DNA from: Clostridiales bacterium
GTDB lineage: Bacteria > Bacillota_A > Clostridia > Oscillospirales > Oscillospiraceae
Length of the DNA: 55,863 nucleotides
Direction: 5' to 3'
NCBI GenBank assembly: GCA_004553625.1
Contig: SFKX01000018.1
Location: 1 to 55,863, forward strand
Shown: positions 15,190 through 29,716 of the stretch, piece by piece
Layout: each line of letters opens with the position of its first letter
Position numbering within the stretch: position 1 is the first letter of the stretch
Translations under genes and position numbers: made by a program
The notes under the pieces: model-generated
What the model was told of the DNA's origin: nothing
The model's input: the letters and a program-made list of their open reading frames with translations, nothing else
Database searches by the model: none

Positions 15190-16626
15190 TCAGATGACAT
15201 AGTGTACGCTGCGCAGAAAGCTCCGGCTGCCGAAGAAGGAGGAGAAGGTATCGACCATATCGACATACGGATAGCACGGGGTGTTCTGGCGGTAATATGT
15301 CGCGTTGCCGAACACCGAGCCCGTGCCCTCGCGCTCGGCCCCGGCGTCGTAGGTGAAGGCCAGCCAGCCGCGCACGTTCTCCGCGCCGAGGGGGATAGAA
15401 AACTCCACATAGGGCTCATACTGCGTGTGTCCCAGGCGCTCCAGCACGTGCTCGTTCCACCAGAGGCCGAATTCGTCCAGCTCTTCGGCGGTCAGTCCGC
15501 CGCCCAGGCTCGGCTCCAGCGGAGCGGCGAGCTCCGCGCCGTCCTCCGAGTATACCAGGCAGGCCGCAAAATCCGTGACGGCGTTGTTGCCGTCCGGAGC
15601 CGCGCGCAGCGCCTCCTGCAGATTGAAGCGTGGCGGCTCCAGCCAGCGGAATGCCGCGTAAAAGCGCGTCCGCCCGTCCGCCAGATACACGGCCCAGACG
15701 CCAAACTCCAGGCGCTCGGCTTCCGGAACCTCTGCGATGTTCTCGTCCGTCACCACGGCGCGAACCTGGGCCGCGCCCTCGCAGAGCGCGAGCTCGGGCT
15801 CCGTCAGCGAGCCGGCCAGCCACTCCGGCATACCCAGCTCCGCCAGCCCGGCGCGCGCCTGCGCGGTTTCGGCAGTCTCGAAGGGCTCCGCCTCGGCGCA
15901 CTCCAGCCTCGGTCCCAGAAACAGCGCGGGTACGAGCAGCGCGGCTAGTGCCAGCGCGTAGAGCGCGAACACGACCCATGACCTGAGATGCACGGGCGCG
16001 GGCGTTATACGGTATCCCCGGCCCGCCAGCGCGCGGCCCTGACGGCGCAGCAGCACCAGCAGCGCGATATAGAGCGCCATGGCTGCGAAGGCGCGGACGT
16101 TGTGCCAGACGGGACTCTGAGCCGGGGCGAGCGTTTCAAGCAGCGCGAGAGCCACGACTCCGGCGTAGGCGGCGACGGCCAGGAGCGCCAGGTCGCGTGG
16201 CGCCTTGCCCGGCGTCGCGGAAAAGGCCGAGCGGATGCCGGAGCGCAGGCCCAGCAGGAGCGTAAAGTCCAGCGCGATGTACGCCGCGAAGAAGAAATAG
16301 CCCAGCGAGCCGAAGTATTCTGGGCGGACCGCGTCCGCGGCGGTGCCGAGCGCGTGCATGACGAGCTGGACCACCGAGGCCGCATAGGCGATGGCAAAGC
16401 CGCGCGCGCTGCGTCTCAGGCTGCGGAAGCCGAGGAACACGAGCACGGAGCCGACGCAGGGCAGGATGTATTGGAGGCCGAGCAGCCCCAGCCGGAAGGT
16501 CACGAGCGCCAGGCCCCAGAGGATGAGGCGCATGGCGTGGCTCCAGGGTTCGGACAGCTCCGAGTCCACGGGCGGCAGCTCCGCGGCGGTCTCGGCCAGC
16601 AGGAGCTCATATTTGCGATCATCCAT
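15190..16626 (-). CDS. Multi-spanning membrane protein paired with an ECF sigma factor
   Basis: A 478-residue protein of no recognised family. About 30 charged N-terminal residues (MDDRKYELLLAETAAELPP) would lie in the cytoplasm. Roughly seven hydrophobic segments follow between residues ~30 and ~240, then a soluble domain of about 240 residues, rich in Glu and Ala, probably outside the cell. The start overlaps the sigma-factor stop by one base (TGATG), so the two are co-translated. That arrangement is typical of a membrane anti-sigma factor or sensor, but no zinc-finger HxxxCxxC motif is present. Role as the sigma partner is inferred from position only. Confidence 0.75.
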   Translation of the reverse strand: MDDRKYELLLAETAAELPPVDSELSEPWSHAMRLILWGLALVTFRLGLLGLQYILPCVGSVLVFLGFRSLRRSARGFAIAYAASVVQLVMHALGTAADAVRPEYFGSLGYFFFAAYIALDFTLLLGLRSGIRSAFSATPGKAPRDLALLAVAAYAGVVALALLETLAPAQSPVWHNVRAFAAMALYIALLVLLRRQGRALAGRGYRITPAPVHLRSWVVFALYALALAALLVPALFLGPRLECAEAEPFETAETAQARAGLAELGMPEWLAGSLTEPELALCEGAAQVRAVVTDENIAEVPEAERLEFGVWAVYLADGRTRFYAAFRWLEPPRFNLQEALRAAPDGNNAVTDFAACLVYSEDGAELAAPLEPSLGGGLTAEELDEFGLWWNEHVLERLGHTQYEPYVEFSIPLGAENVRGWLAFTYDAGAEREGTGSVFGNATYYRQNTPCYPYVDMVDTFSSFFGSRSFLRSVHYVI

Positions 16627-17126
16627 CAGAGCTCACCTCCCAGCAGGCTGCGCAGGCGCTTTTTTATCCGGTAGAGCCGTCCCTCAACGGCCCGTTCGGT
16701 TGTCCCCAGTTCCGCCGCCAGCTGGGCGGTGGACTGGAGATAGTAGTATTTTCGGTAGAAGAGCCGCCGGTCGGCCTCACCCAACTGGGCGAGCGCCTGC
16801 CGGAGCCTTTCCGCGCGCTCGCGCCTGAGCAGCAGCTCCTCGGGCTCGGGCGAGTCGTCGGCCAGGGCCTCCGACAGCGTCTCCGGGGCGGAGCTCTGGC
16901 AGCGGCGCTGCTCGCGCAGGCAGTCCAGGGCCGTGCTCCGGCAGAGGGCGGCGAGCCAGGTGGACACCGCGCCGCGCTCCGGGTCGTAGCTGTCCTGCCG
17001 TTCCACGGCGCGCAGCCAGACACGGGATATGCAGTCCTCGACGAGGCTCTGGTCCTGCAATATGCCCCGGGCGACGTATTCGAGCAGGCCCGAGTGTTTT
17101 TCGACCAGTTCCTCCATGCTTAGCAA
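16626..17126 (-). CDS. ECF-type RNA polymerase sigma factor
   Basis: A group IV sigma-70 factor of about 166 residues. Region 2 lies in residues ~10-80 (LVEDCISRVWLRAV, WLAALCRSTALDCLRE) and region 4 in ~115-160 (LGEADRRLFYRKYYYLQSTAQLAAELGTT split over the helix-turn-helix, then RLYRIKKRL). The start is taken at TTG 17126, eight bases after GGGAGG; a GTG at 17135 falls inside that site and an ATG lies at 17117. It is followed directly by a membrane-protein gene that may control it. Target genes cannot be told from the window. Confidence 0.9.
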   Translation of the reverse strand: MLSMEELVEKHSGLLEYVARGILQDQSLVEDCISRVWLRAVERQDSYDPERGAVSTWLAALCRSTALDCLREQRRCQSSAPETLSEALADDSPEPEELLLRRERAERLRQALAQLGEADRRLFYRKYYYLQSTAQLAAELGTTERAVEGRLYRIKKRLRSLLGGEL

Positions 17127-17177
17127 GCGGTCCACCTCCCTCGTTTATATATACGCCGGAGCGGGAGAAATCCCACG

Positions 17178-17210
17178 AAAAAATCACCCCCGAGCCAGGC
17201 CCGGGGGTGT
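17178..17210 (-). terminator. Terminator of the rpoB-rpoC transcript
   Basis: On the minus strand CACCCCCG pairs with CGGGGGTG (stem arms at 17184-17191 and 17202-17209), followed by ATTTTTT. It lies about 20 bp past the rpoC stop and upstream of the sigma-factor gene, so it separates the two units. Confidence 0.85.
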
Positions 17211-17230
17211 TTGGGGTTTATGCTATGGTA

Positions 17231-20986
<3,756 letters not shown>

Positions 20987-20989
20987 GCC

Positions 20990-24736
<3,747 letters not shown>

Positions 24737-24884
24737 CAATGCACACTCCTTGTATTGGAATCTGGCGTACACCCGGGTGGGTTGTCAAATGTTTCGGCGT
24801 CTCTGTTGCAATCCGGTGAAAATCTGTTAGAATAAAAGCGTAGGTAAAAATGGGTTATTATCCGTCCCGGAGACATAGCAAGTC

Positions 24885-24918
24885 ATTGTATCATCATACT
24901 GCACTTAATGTCAAGTGC
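24885..24918 (-). promoter_or_regulatory. Promoter of rpoB-rpoC with an overlapping palindrome
   Basis: On the minus strand TTGACA (24909-24914) and TACAAT (24885-24890) are 18 bp apart. The -35 is embedded in a perfect inverted repeat GCACTT-N6-AAGTGC (24901-24918), which could be an operator. The leader to the rpoB ATG would be about 140 nt. This promoter makes rpoBC an independent transcription unit. Confidence 0.75.
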
Positions 24919-24945
24919 AATTTTGTTAAGAATTCACGATTTTTT

Positions 24946-24971
24946 GCGGGGACATCGTTCTCCGCTTTTTT
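24946..24971 (+). terminator. Terminator-like hairpin just upstream of the GT-C gene
   Basis: GCGG(G)GA and TC(T)CCGC form an imperfect stem directly followed by TTTTTTCTTT. It sits between the rpoB promoter region and the ribosome binding site at 24979. It may attenuate transcription into the glycosyltransferase gene or block read-through; the stem is short. Confidence 0.4.
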
Positions 24972-24989
24972 CTTTGCCAGGAGGTACAA

Positions 24990-26204
24990 ATGGACGCTGT
25001 CGCTGTACTTTTGCTGCTGCTCGTGGCGGGCGTTGCACTGCTGCTGCTATACTTTGAGGGCTTGCTTAAAAGACCATCGCAAGTTTTGGTCTGTGCTGGG
25101 TTGGTTGCCGCTGCCTTTGTGCTGCGGGCGCTGTGTTTCAGCTATGAGACGCTGGACTACCAGGACTTTCTCTCGAAATGGGTGCAGCACTTCCGGGACA
25201 ACGGGGGTTTTGCGGCGCTTTCGGGTTCGGTAGGCAACTACAACGTGCCGTATCTCTATTTCCTGGCGCTGTTTTCATACATAGATGTGTATGATCTCTA
25301 CCTTATAAAGCTCCTGTCCACGCTTTTTGACGTGCTGCTGGCCTTTGCGGCGATGCGGATGGTGAGCCTGTTCACCAAAAACCGCGGCAGACTGCTGACG
25401 GCGTATTTTCTTGTGCTGTTCTGGCCGACGGTGTTTTTGAACAGTGCGGTCTGGGGCCAGTGCGACAGCGTGTATGTGGCGATGGCGCTTCTGGGCGTCT
25501 ACTGGGCGATGGAGGGCAGGCCGGTCCTGGGTATGGCGGCGATAGCGATATCCTTTGCCTTCAAGCTGCAGGCGGTGTTCATCATGCCTGTATTCGTGCT
25601 GCTGCTTATAGCGAAGCGTGTGAAGCTGTGGCATTTTCTCGTGTTCCCGGCGGTGTATGTGCTGCTGATGCTGCCGGCGGTGATAGCGGGCAGGCCGCTC
25701 TTGGACACGATCACGCTTTATTTCGACCAGATGGGCAGCGTGGGCAGCGGACTTAACTACAATTCGCCCTCGGTGTACGCCTTTGCGAAGGATGTGTCGG
25801 ACGAGGCGCTGGCGGCGAAGCTGGGAGTGGTAGCGGCCTTTGCGCTGATGCTGACTGTGTTCGGCTGGTTCTGGTGGCGGCGCGGGAGCATCACGAACTG
25901 GGCGCTGCTGGGCGGTGCGCTGATACTGGCGGTAGGGATACCGTTTTTCCTGCCGCACATGCACGACCGGTACTTCTACGCGGCGGATATATTGACGCTT
26001 GTCCTGGCCGTTGCGGCGCCGGGCTACTTCTTCATGCCGCTGCTTTGTGAGTTCGCATCGCTCTTGGGCTATCACGCATATCTGAAGATGCGCTACCTGC
26101 TTTTGATGCACTGGGGCGCGGGGGCGCTGATCATCGTTTTGGTGGTAGCCGTGGCGTTCACGGCGGCGCAGCTGCACCCTGTGAGCCGCAAAAGATATTC
26201 GTGA
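24990..26204 (+). CDS. GT-C fold membrane glycosyltransferase (Gpi18/mannosyltransferase-like)
   Basis: A 404-residue polytopic protein with about ten hydrophobic helices. It resembles the COG5542 mannosyltransferase-like family of GT-C enzymes that use a lipid-linked sugar donor: an acidic first outer loop with SYETLDYQDF, the NSAVWGQCDSVYVA motif in the middle, and the late loop motif PHMHDRYFY. The start is set by AGGAGGT before ATG. Acceptor and sugar cannot be deduced; it has no glycan genes beside it. The divergent neighbour is rpoB. Confidence 0.75.
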   Translation: MDAVAVLLLLLVAGVALLLLYFEGLLKRPSQVLVCAGLVAAAFVLRALCFSYETLDYQDFLSKWVQHFRDNGGFAALSGSVGNYNVPYLYFLALFSYIDVYDLYLIKLLSTLFDVLLAFAAMRMVSLFTKNRGRLLTAYFLVLFWPTVFLNSAVWGQCDSVYVAMALLGVYWAMEGRPVLGMAAIAISFAFKLQAVFIMPVFVLLLIAKRVKLWHFLVFPAVYVLLMLPAVIAGRPLLDTITLYFDQMGSVGSGLNYNSPSVYAFAKDVSDEALAAKLGVVAAFALMLTVFGWFWWRRGSITNWALLGGALILAVGIPFFLPHMHDRYFYAADILTLVLAVAAPGYFFMPLLCEFASLLGYHAYLKMRYLLLMHWGAGALIIVLVVAVAFTAAQLHPVSRKRYS

Positions 26205-26213
26205 AAATTTTTG

Positions 26214-26241
26214 TTGACAAACTGCGCTTTTCTGCTATAAT
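26214..26241 (+). promoter_or_regulatory. Promoter of tRNA-Leu
   Basis: TTGACA (26214-26219) and TATAAT (26236-26241), both perfect, are separated by 16 bp and placed 28 bp before the tRNA. Confidence 0.88.
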
Positions 26242-26269
26242 ACCTAATGCGCCTTTCCCCAGCGGATAT

Positions 26270-26359
26270 GCGAGAGTGCTGGAACTGGCAGACAGGCAGG
26301 CTTGAGGTGCCTGTGTCTCATTTATAGGCGTGTGGGTTCAAGTCCCATCTCTCGCACCA
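26270..26359 (+). tRNA. tRNA-Leu (anticodon GAG)
   Basis: A 90-nt class II tRNA with long variable arm and encoded CCA. The acceptor is GCGAGAG/CTCTCGC plus discriminator A. The anticodon stem CAGGC/GCCTG encloses TTGAGGT, giving GAG (reads CUC/CUU). The T-arm is GGGTTCAAGTCCC. It is a single-gene unit with its own promoter and terminator. Confidence 0.95.
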
Positions 26360-26391
26360 GCGGCCACCGCATATGCGGCGGCCGCTTTTTT
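26360..26391 (+). terminator. Terminator of tRNA-Leu
   Basis: GCGGCCACCGC-ATAT-GCGGCGGCCGC forms a strong stem with one mismatch and is followed by TTTTTT immediately after the tRNA 3' end. Confidence 0.9.
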
Positions 26392-26423
26392 GCGCAGCTG
26401 CACTGGTTCCGGCGCGAGTACTG

Positions 26424-26467
26424 TTGACAAGAGCGGACGGGCGTGGTATGCTGTGGTTACATGTGTA
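26424..26467 (+). promoter_or_regulatory. Promoter and BlaI/MecI-type operator
   Basis: TTGACA (26424-26429), a 17-bp spacer and TATGCT (26447-26452) precede the palindrome TACATGTGTA (26458-26467). TACA-N2-TGTA is the known operator core for BlaI/MecI repressors. It overlaps the expected transcription start of the repressor gene, so autoregulation is likely. Confidence 0.75.
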
Positions 26468-26487
26468 GACACAGGGGGGTCATGCGT

Positions 26488-26871
26488 ATGCAGGGCATAA
26501 ATCTGACGGACGCGGAGTGGAGCGTGATGGACTGCCTCTGGGAGCGCGGGGCGCTGACCGGCAGAGAGGCGGCAGAGCTTTTGCGCGAGCGCTGCGGCTG
26601 GAGCCGGAGCACCGCGCTGACCTTGCTCTCCCGTCTGGAGGCCAAGGGGGCGGTATCAGGCGCGGCGGAGGACGGCATAAAAGTGTTCCGCCCCGTGCTC
26701 TCGCGCGACGACGCCTCCGTGCACGAGACGCAGAACTTCCTCGGCAGGGTCTATAAGGGCAGCGTCAGCCTGATGCTCAGCGCCCTGACCAAGAAGCAGG
26801 CTCTCACGCAGAAGGAGATCGACGAGCTTTGTGCGCTCCTGCACGGGCTCGAGGAGGAAAACAAAGCCTAG
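26488..26871 (+). CDS. BlaI/MecI/CopY-family transcriptional repressor, orphan
   Basis: A 127-residue winged-helix repressor. Residues 5-70 form the DNA-binding domain (LTDAEWSVMDCLWERG, then SRSTALTLLSRLEAKGAV as recognition region) and the rest a dimerisation helix bundle. ATG 26488 is used because AGGGGGG lies eight bases upstream; ATG 26482 is too close. No BlaR1/MecR1 sensor peptidase is adjacent, and the Asn-Phe cleavage site of classical BlaI/MecI appears as Ser-Ala here (LMLSALTKK). It may therefore respond to something other than beta-lactam signalling. Only its own operator is visible as a target. Confidence 0.88.
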   Translation: MQGINLTDAEWSVMDCLWERGALTGREAAELLRERCGWSRSTALTLLSRLEAKGAVSGAAEDGIKVFRPVLSRDDASVHETQNFLGRVYKGSVSLMLSALTKKQALTQKEIDELCALLHGLEEENKA

Positions 26872-26875
26872 GTAC

Positions 26876-26926
26876 CCGCCCGCGCCGACAATGCCTGTTG
26901 ACGCGGGCGGTTTGGAATTGTAAAAT
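26876..26926 (+). promoter_or_regulatory. Hairpin overlapping the holB promoter
   Basis: CCGCCCGCG (26876-26884) pairs perfectly with CGCGGGCGG (26902-26910), with inner CGACA/TGTTG pairing; it may end the repressor transcript. The same bases contain TTGACG (26898-26903), which with TAAAAT (26921-26926) at 17 bp forms a promoter. Only 7 nt separate this -10 from the holB ATG. Confidence 0.6.
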
Positions 26927-26933
26927 ATACTTT

Positions 26934-27731
26934 ATGGATAAGCTGGTATTTGAACGCGGCGTGCGCGTCTCGCACGCATATATCGTCGCCTCCATGTCTG
27001 AGGAAACGCGTCGCGAAGCGGCGCTGCGCGTGGCCGCGGCGATGCTGTGCGAGTCCGGAGGGGACAGGCCCTGCGGAGAGTGCAGGCACTGCCGCAAGGT
27101 TTTTTCAGGCATACACCCGGACGTTGTCAACATCGCCCCCGGCGTGGACGACAAGGGCCGCAAGAGGCGGGAGATACTGGTGGACCAGGTGCGCTTCGTC
27201 TCGGCGGACGCACAGGTAATGCCGAACGAGGCGGGGGTGAAGGTCTATGTCATCCACGACGCGGACCTCATGAACCCCGCCGCGCAGAACGCGCTGCTCA
27301 AGCTGTTGGAGGAGCCTCCGGCGAGCGCGGCATTTGTGCTCTGCGCCTCGAATCCGGCGCTGCTGCTGCCGACGGTCCGCTCGCGCTGCGCGCTGCTGAG
27401 GCTCAATGCAGACGCACAGGCGGACGAGCAGGCTGTGCAGGACGCGCAGGCGCTCCTGGAGGCGGCGGCCTCCGGCAGCCGCGTGGAGCTGCTGCGCTGG
27501 TCGGTGGTGGCGGAAGGGATGGATACGCGCCGCGCCGCCGCTATGATGAACGCCGCAAGGGGCCGGTTGGCGGATATACTAAGAGGCACGGCGGGACCGG
27601 AGCTCTCGCCGGAGTACTGCGCCAGGCTGGACGCGCTTTTCCAGAAATGCTCCGCTATGCTCAAGCTGAACACGGGTGTCAGGCACGTTCTGGGCCTCAT
27701 AGCCGTCAGCGGCGTCCAAAATAAGAAATGA
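26934..27731 (+). CDS. holB: DNA polymerase III delta' subunit (clamp-loader)
   Basis: The delta' subunit belongs to the clamp loader that places the sliding clamp on DNA. This 265-residue AAA+ protein opens SHAYIVASMSEETRREAA, lacks a Walker A lysine as delta' proteins do, and has the zinc module CGECRHC (with an upstream Cys at ~38), LLKLLEEPP, and the SRC arginine-finger motif (TVRSRC). The first sensible start is ATG 26934. It has no ribosome binding site and lies just 7 nt after a -10 box, suggesting a leaderless mRNA. ricT follows 10 bp later, the usual Firmicute neighbour. Confidence 0.93.
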   Translation: MDKLVFERGVRVSHAYIVASMSEETRREAALRVAAAMLCESGGDRPCGECRHCRKVFSGIHPDVVNIAPGVDDKGRKRREILVDQVRFVSADAQVMPNEAGVKVYVIHDADLMNPAAQNALLKLLEEPPASAAFVLCASNPALLLPTVRSRCALLRLNADAQADEQAVQDAQALLEAAASGSRVELLRWSVVAEGMDTRRAAAMMNAARGRLADILRGTAGPELSPEYCARLDALFQKCSAMLKLNTGVRHVLGLIAVSGVQNKK

Positions 27732-27741
27732 GGAATATAAA

Positions 27742-28947
27742 TTGACAGAAGTCGTCAGCGTTAAATTCAAAAGCCGCGGCAAGACCTACTACTTTGCCGC
27801 GGGCGGCAACACCGTCGAGACCGGCGATGACGTCATCGTCGAGACCTCGAAGGGCCTGGAGTACGCACAGTGCGTCATGGGCAACCACTTCGTGCCGGAC
27901 GAGAAGGTGATCCCGCCAATTCGTCCCGTGGTGCGCGTCGCCACGGAAAACGACAAGCGCGTAGCCGAGATAAACAAGAACCGGGAGCGCGAGGCACTCG
28001 AGATCTGCAAGCGCAAGATAGAGGACCACGGCCTGGACATGAAGCTTGTGGACGTGGAGTGCAGCTTCGAGGGGAACAAGATAACCTTCTTTTTCACCTC
28101 GGACGGGCGCGTGGACTTCCGCGAGCTGGTCAAGGACCTGGCCTCCGTTTTCCGCAACCGGATAGAGCTGCGTCAGATAGGCGTCCGGGACGAGGCGAAG
28201 ATGCTGGGCGGCATAGGCATCTGCGGCAGGCCGTTCTGCTGCAGCCAGTTTTTGGACGAGTTCCAGCCCGTATCGACGAAGATGGCCAAGATACAGTCCA
28301 TGTCGCTGAACCCGAGCAAGATATCCGGCACCTGCGGCAGGCTGATGTGCTGCCTGCGCTACGAGGAAGAGGCGTATGAGAACCTGGTCAAGACCGTGCC
28401 GAAGAACGGGGCCTTTGTGGAGACTCCGGCGGGCTACGGCAATGTGACGCAGGTGAACCTCCTGCGCAGGACCGTGAAGGTCAAGCTGGACGGCGAGGGC
28501 GAGGACGTGTTCAAGACCTACTCGGCGGATGACGTCGCGGCGATACCCGGCGGCAGACCGAAGCCGGGCGAGCCTCTGCCCCAGCTGCTGAAGGACCGGC
28601 CAGCTCCGGAGCCCGCGGAGCAGAAGCAGGATGACGGCGAAACGAGGCCGAAGTTCTACCCCGTCGAACAGGCGGAGCCGGAGCAGGAGACAAAGCCGCG
28701 TAAGAGCGCATCAGAGGTGCCGGTCCGCAAGCGTCAGGGCCAGAGCAGGGGCCGGGGCAAGCGCCCCGAGCAGCCGAAGTCCCAGACCCAGGAGAAGGAG
28801 ACGAAGCCCAGGAAAGAGCCGAGGCAGCAGAAGGCCGCCGCGGCGGCAAAAGACCAGGCCAAGGAGCCCCAGCAGCGCAGGTCCGGCCAGAACAGAAGAA
28901 GAAGGCCCGGCGGCAGGCCCAAGCCGCCTAAGAGCACGGAAGAATAA
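27742..28947 (+). CDS. ricT: RicT/YaaT, PSP1 domain protein with long basic tail
   Basis: RicT (YaaT) is the PSP1-domain member of the Ric complex that in Bacillus influences RNase Y cleavage and developmental phosphorelays. The PSP1 core occupies residues ~1-270, including GICGRPFCC and GTCGRLMCCLRYE, the cysteine clusters linked to Fe-S binding. From ~280 to 401 the tail is Pro/Gln/Lys/Arg rich and predicted disordered, making the protein about 125 residues longer than Bacillus YaaT. The start is TTG, seven bases after GAGG. The basic tail could bind RNA (inference). Confidence 0.93.
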   Translation: MTEVVSVKFKSRGKTYYFAAGGNTVETGDDVIVETSKGLEYAQCVMGNHFVPDEKVIPPIRPVVRVATENDKRVAEINKNREREALEICKRKIEDHGLDMKLVDVECSFEGNKITFFFTSDGRVDFRELVKDLASVFRNRIELRQIGVRDEAKMLGGIGICGRPFCCSQFLDEFQPVSTKMAKIQSMSLNPSKISGTCGRLMCCLRYEEEAYENLVKTVPKNGAFVETPAGYGNVTQVNLLRRTVKVKLDGEGEDVFKTYSADDVAAIPGGRPKPGEPLPQLLKDRPAPEPAEQKQDDGETRPKFYPVEQAEPEQETKPRKSASEVPVRKRQGQSRGRGKRPEQPKSQTQEKETKPRKEPRQQKAAAAAKDQAKEPQQRRSGQNRRRRPGGRPKPPKSTEE

Positions 28948-29010
28948 AAAGTGTCAACTTAACTTTTCTGTAACATGTGCAGGGTGGTTTACTTAACAAA
29001 TTGCTGTTAG

Positions 29011-29104
29011 TATAGTACCTGCAAGCAAGGGTTTCTTCTTTTTCATTTCATTATCCTCTTACTCAAATGGGCCATGTGGTTCTGCCATATGGCCCGCTTC
29101 TTTT
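29011..29104 (+). ncRNA. Candidate small RNA between ricT and rimP
   Basis: TTTACT (28988-28993) and TATAGT (29011-29016) form a promoter with 17-bp spacing. Downstream, GGGCCATGTGG-TTCTG-CCATATGGCCC (29069-29095) plus a pyrimidine/T tract makes a terminator. The transcript would start near 29023, be about 80 nt long, with a pyrimidine-rich unstructured 5' part and no reading frame. Alternatively the terminator simply ends the ricT transcript and the promoter is fortuitous. Confidence 0.35.
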
Positions 29105-29115
29105 GTAAAAAGTTC

Positions 29116-29147
29116 TTGCATTGGATGGCTGTGTGTGGTAATATAAT
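29116..29147 (+). promoter_or_regulatory. Promoter of the rimP-nusA-infB operon
   Basis: TTGCAT (29116-29121) with TAATAT (29139-29144) at 17 bp, overlapping TATAAT (29142-29147). It lies about 95 bp before rimP, directly after the preceding terminator. Confidence 0.65.
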
Positions 29148-29173
29148 AAAGGTAGATTAGTAGTAGTGTAGCT

Positions 29174-29197
29174 GAGTGGGTTCCGCCCACTCTTTTT
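29174..29197 (+). terminator. Attenuator-like hairpin in the rimP-nusA leader
   Basis: GAGTGGG-TTCCG-CCCACTC followed by TTTTT is a compact intrinsic terminator lying between the promoter and rimP, inside the leader. Because the operon encodes NusA, which modulates pausing and termination, feedback attenuation is plausible. The mechanism is inferred from position. Confidence 0.65.
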
Positions 29198-29241
29198 GTT
29201 GGAATAAAATATGCTGTAAGGAAAAGGAAAAGGTGCGTTAG

Positions 29242-29697
29242 ATGAGCAGGGTAACGGAGACGGTGCTCGCGCTGGCAAAGCCGGTAGCGGAGGCGCAGGG
29301 CTGCGAGGTCTGGGACGTGGAATATGTACGCGAGGCCGGGGCCTGGTATTTGAGGGTGTATATAGATAAACCCGGCGGCGTCTCGATAGACGACTGCGAG
29401 GCGGTGTCCAGGGCGCTGGACCCGGTGCTTGACGAGGCGGACCCGATCCCGACGAGCTATGTGTTCGAGGTATCCTCTGCCGGGGCGGAGCGGGAGCTCA
29501 AGCGCCCCTCGGACTTTGAGCGCTTTCTGGGCGCGGAGGTAGAGGTCCGGCACTACCAGCCGATAGACGGGGCCAAGGCCCACACGGGCAAGCTGCTTAG
29601 CTACGCAGACGGCGCGGTCACGATAGAGCTGGGCGGCAGGCAGGTTAGTTATTCAAAGCCGCAGGTGGCCCAGGTCCGCCTGCACATGACGATATGA
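29242..29697 (+). CDS. rimP: Ribosome maturation factor RimP
   Basis: RimP assists maturation of the 30S subunit. This 151-residue protein has the N-terminal alpha/beta domain (GCEVWDVEYVREAGAWYLRV, CEAVSRALDPVLDE) and the C-terminal SH3-like domain (RELKRPSDFERFLG). It is the first gene of the canonical operon with nusA, rnpM, ylxQ, infB and rbfA. The ribosome binding site (AAAAGG) is modest. Confidence 0.95.
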   Translation: MSRVTETVLALAKPVAEAQGCEVWDVEYVREAGAWYLRVYIDKPGGVSIDDCEAVSRALDPVLDEADPIPTSYVFEVSSAGAERELKRPSDFERFLGAEVEVRHYQPIDGAKAHTGKLLSYADGAVTIELGGRQVSYSKPQVAQVRLHMTI

Positions 29698-29716
29698 TAC
29701 GGAGGAGCGCTTTAAG

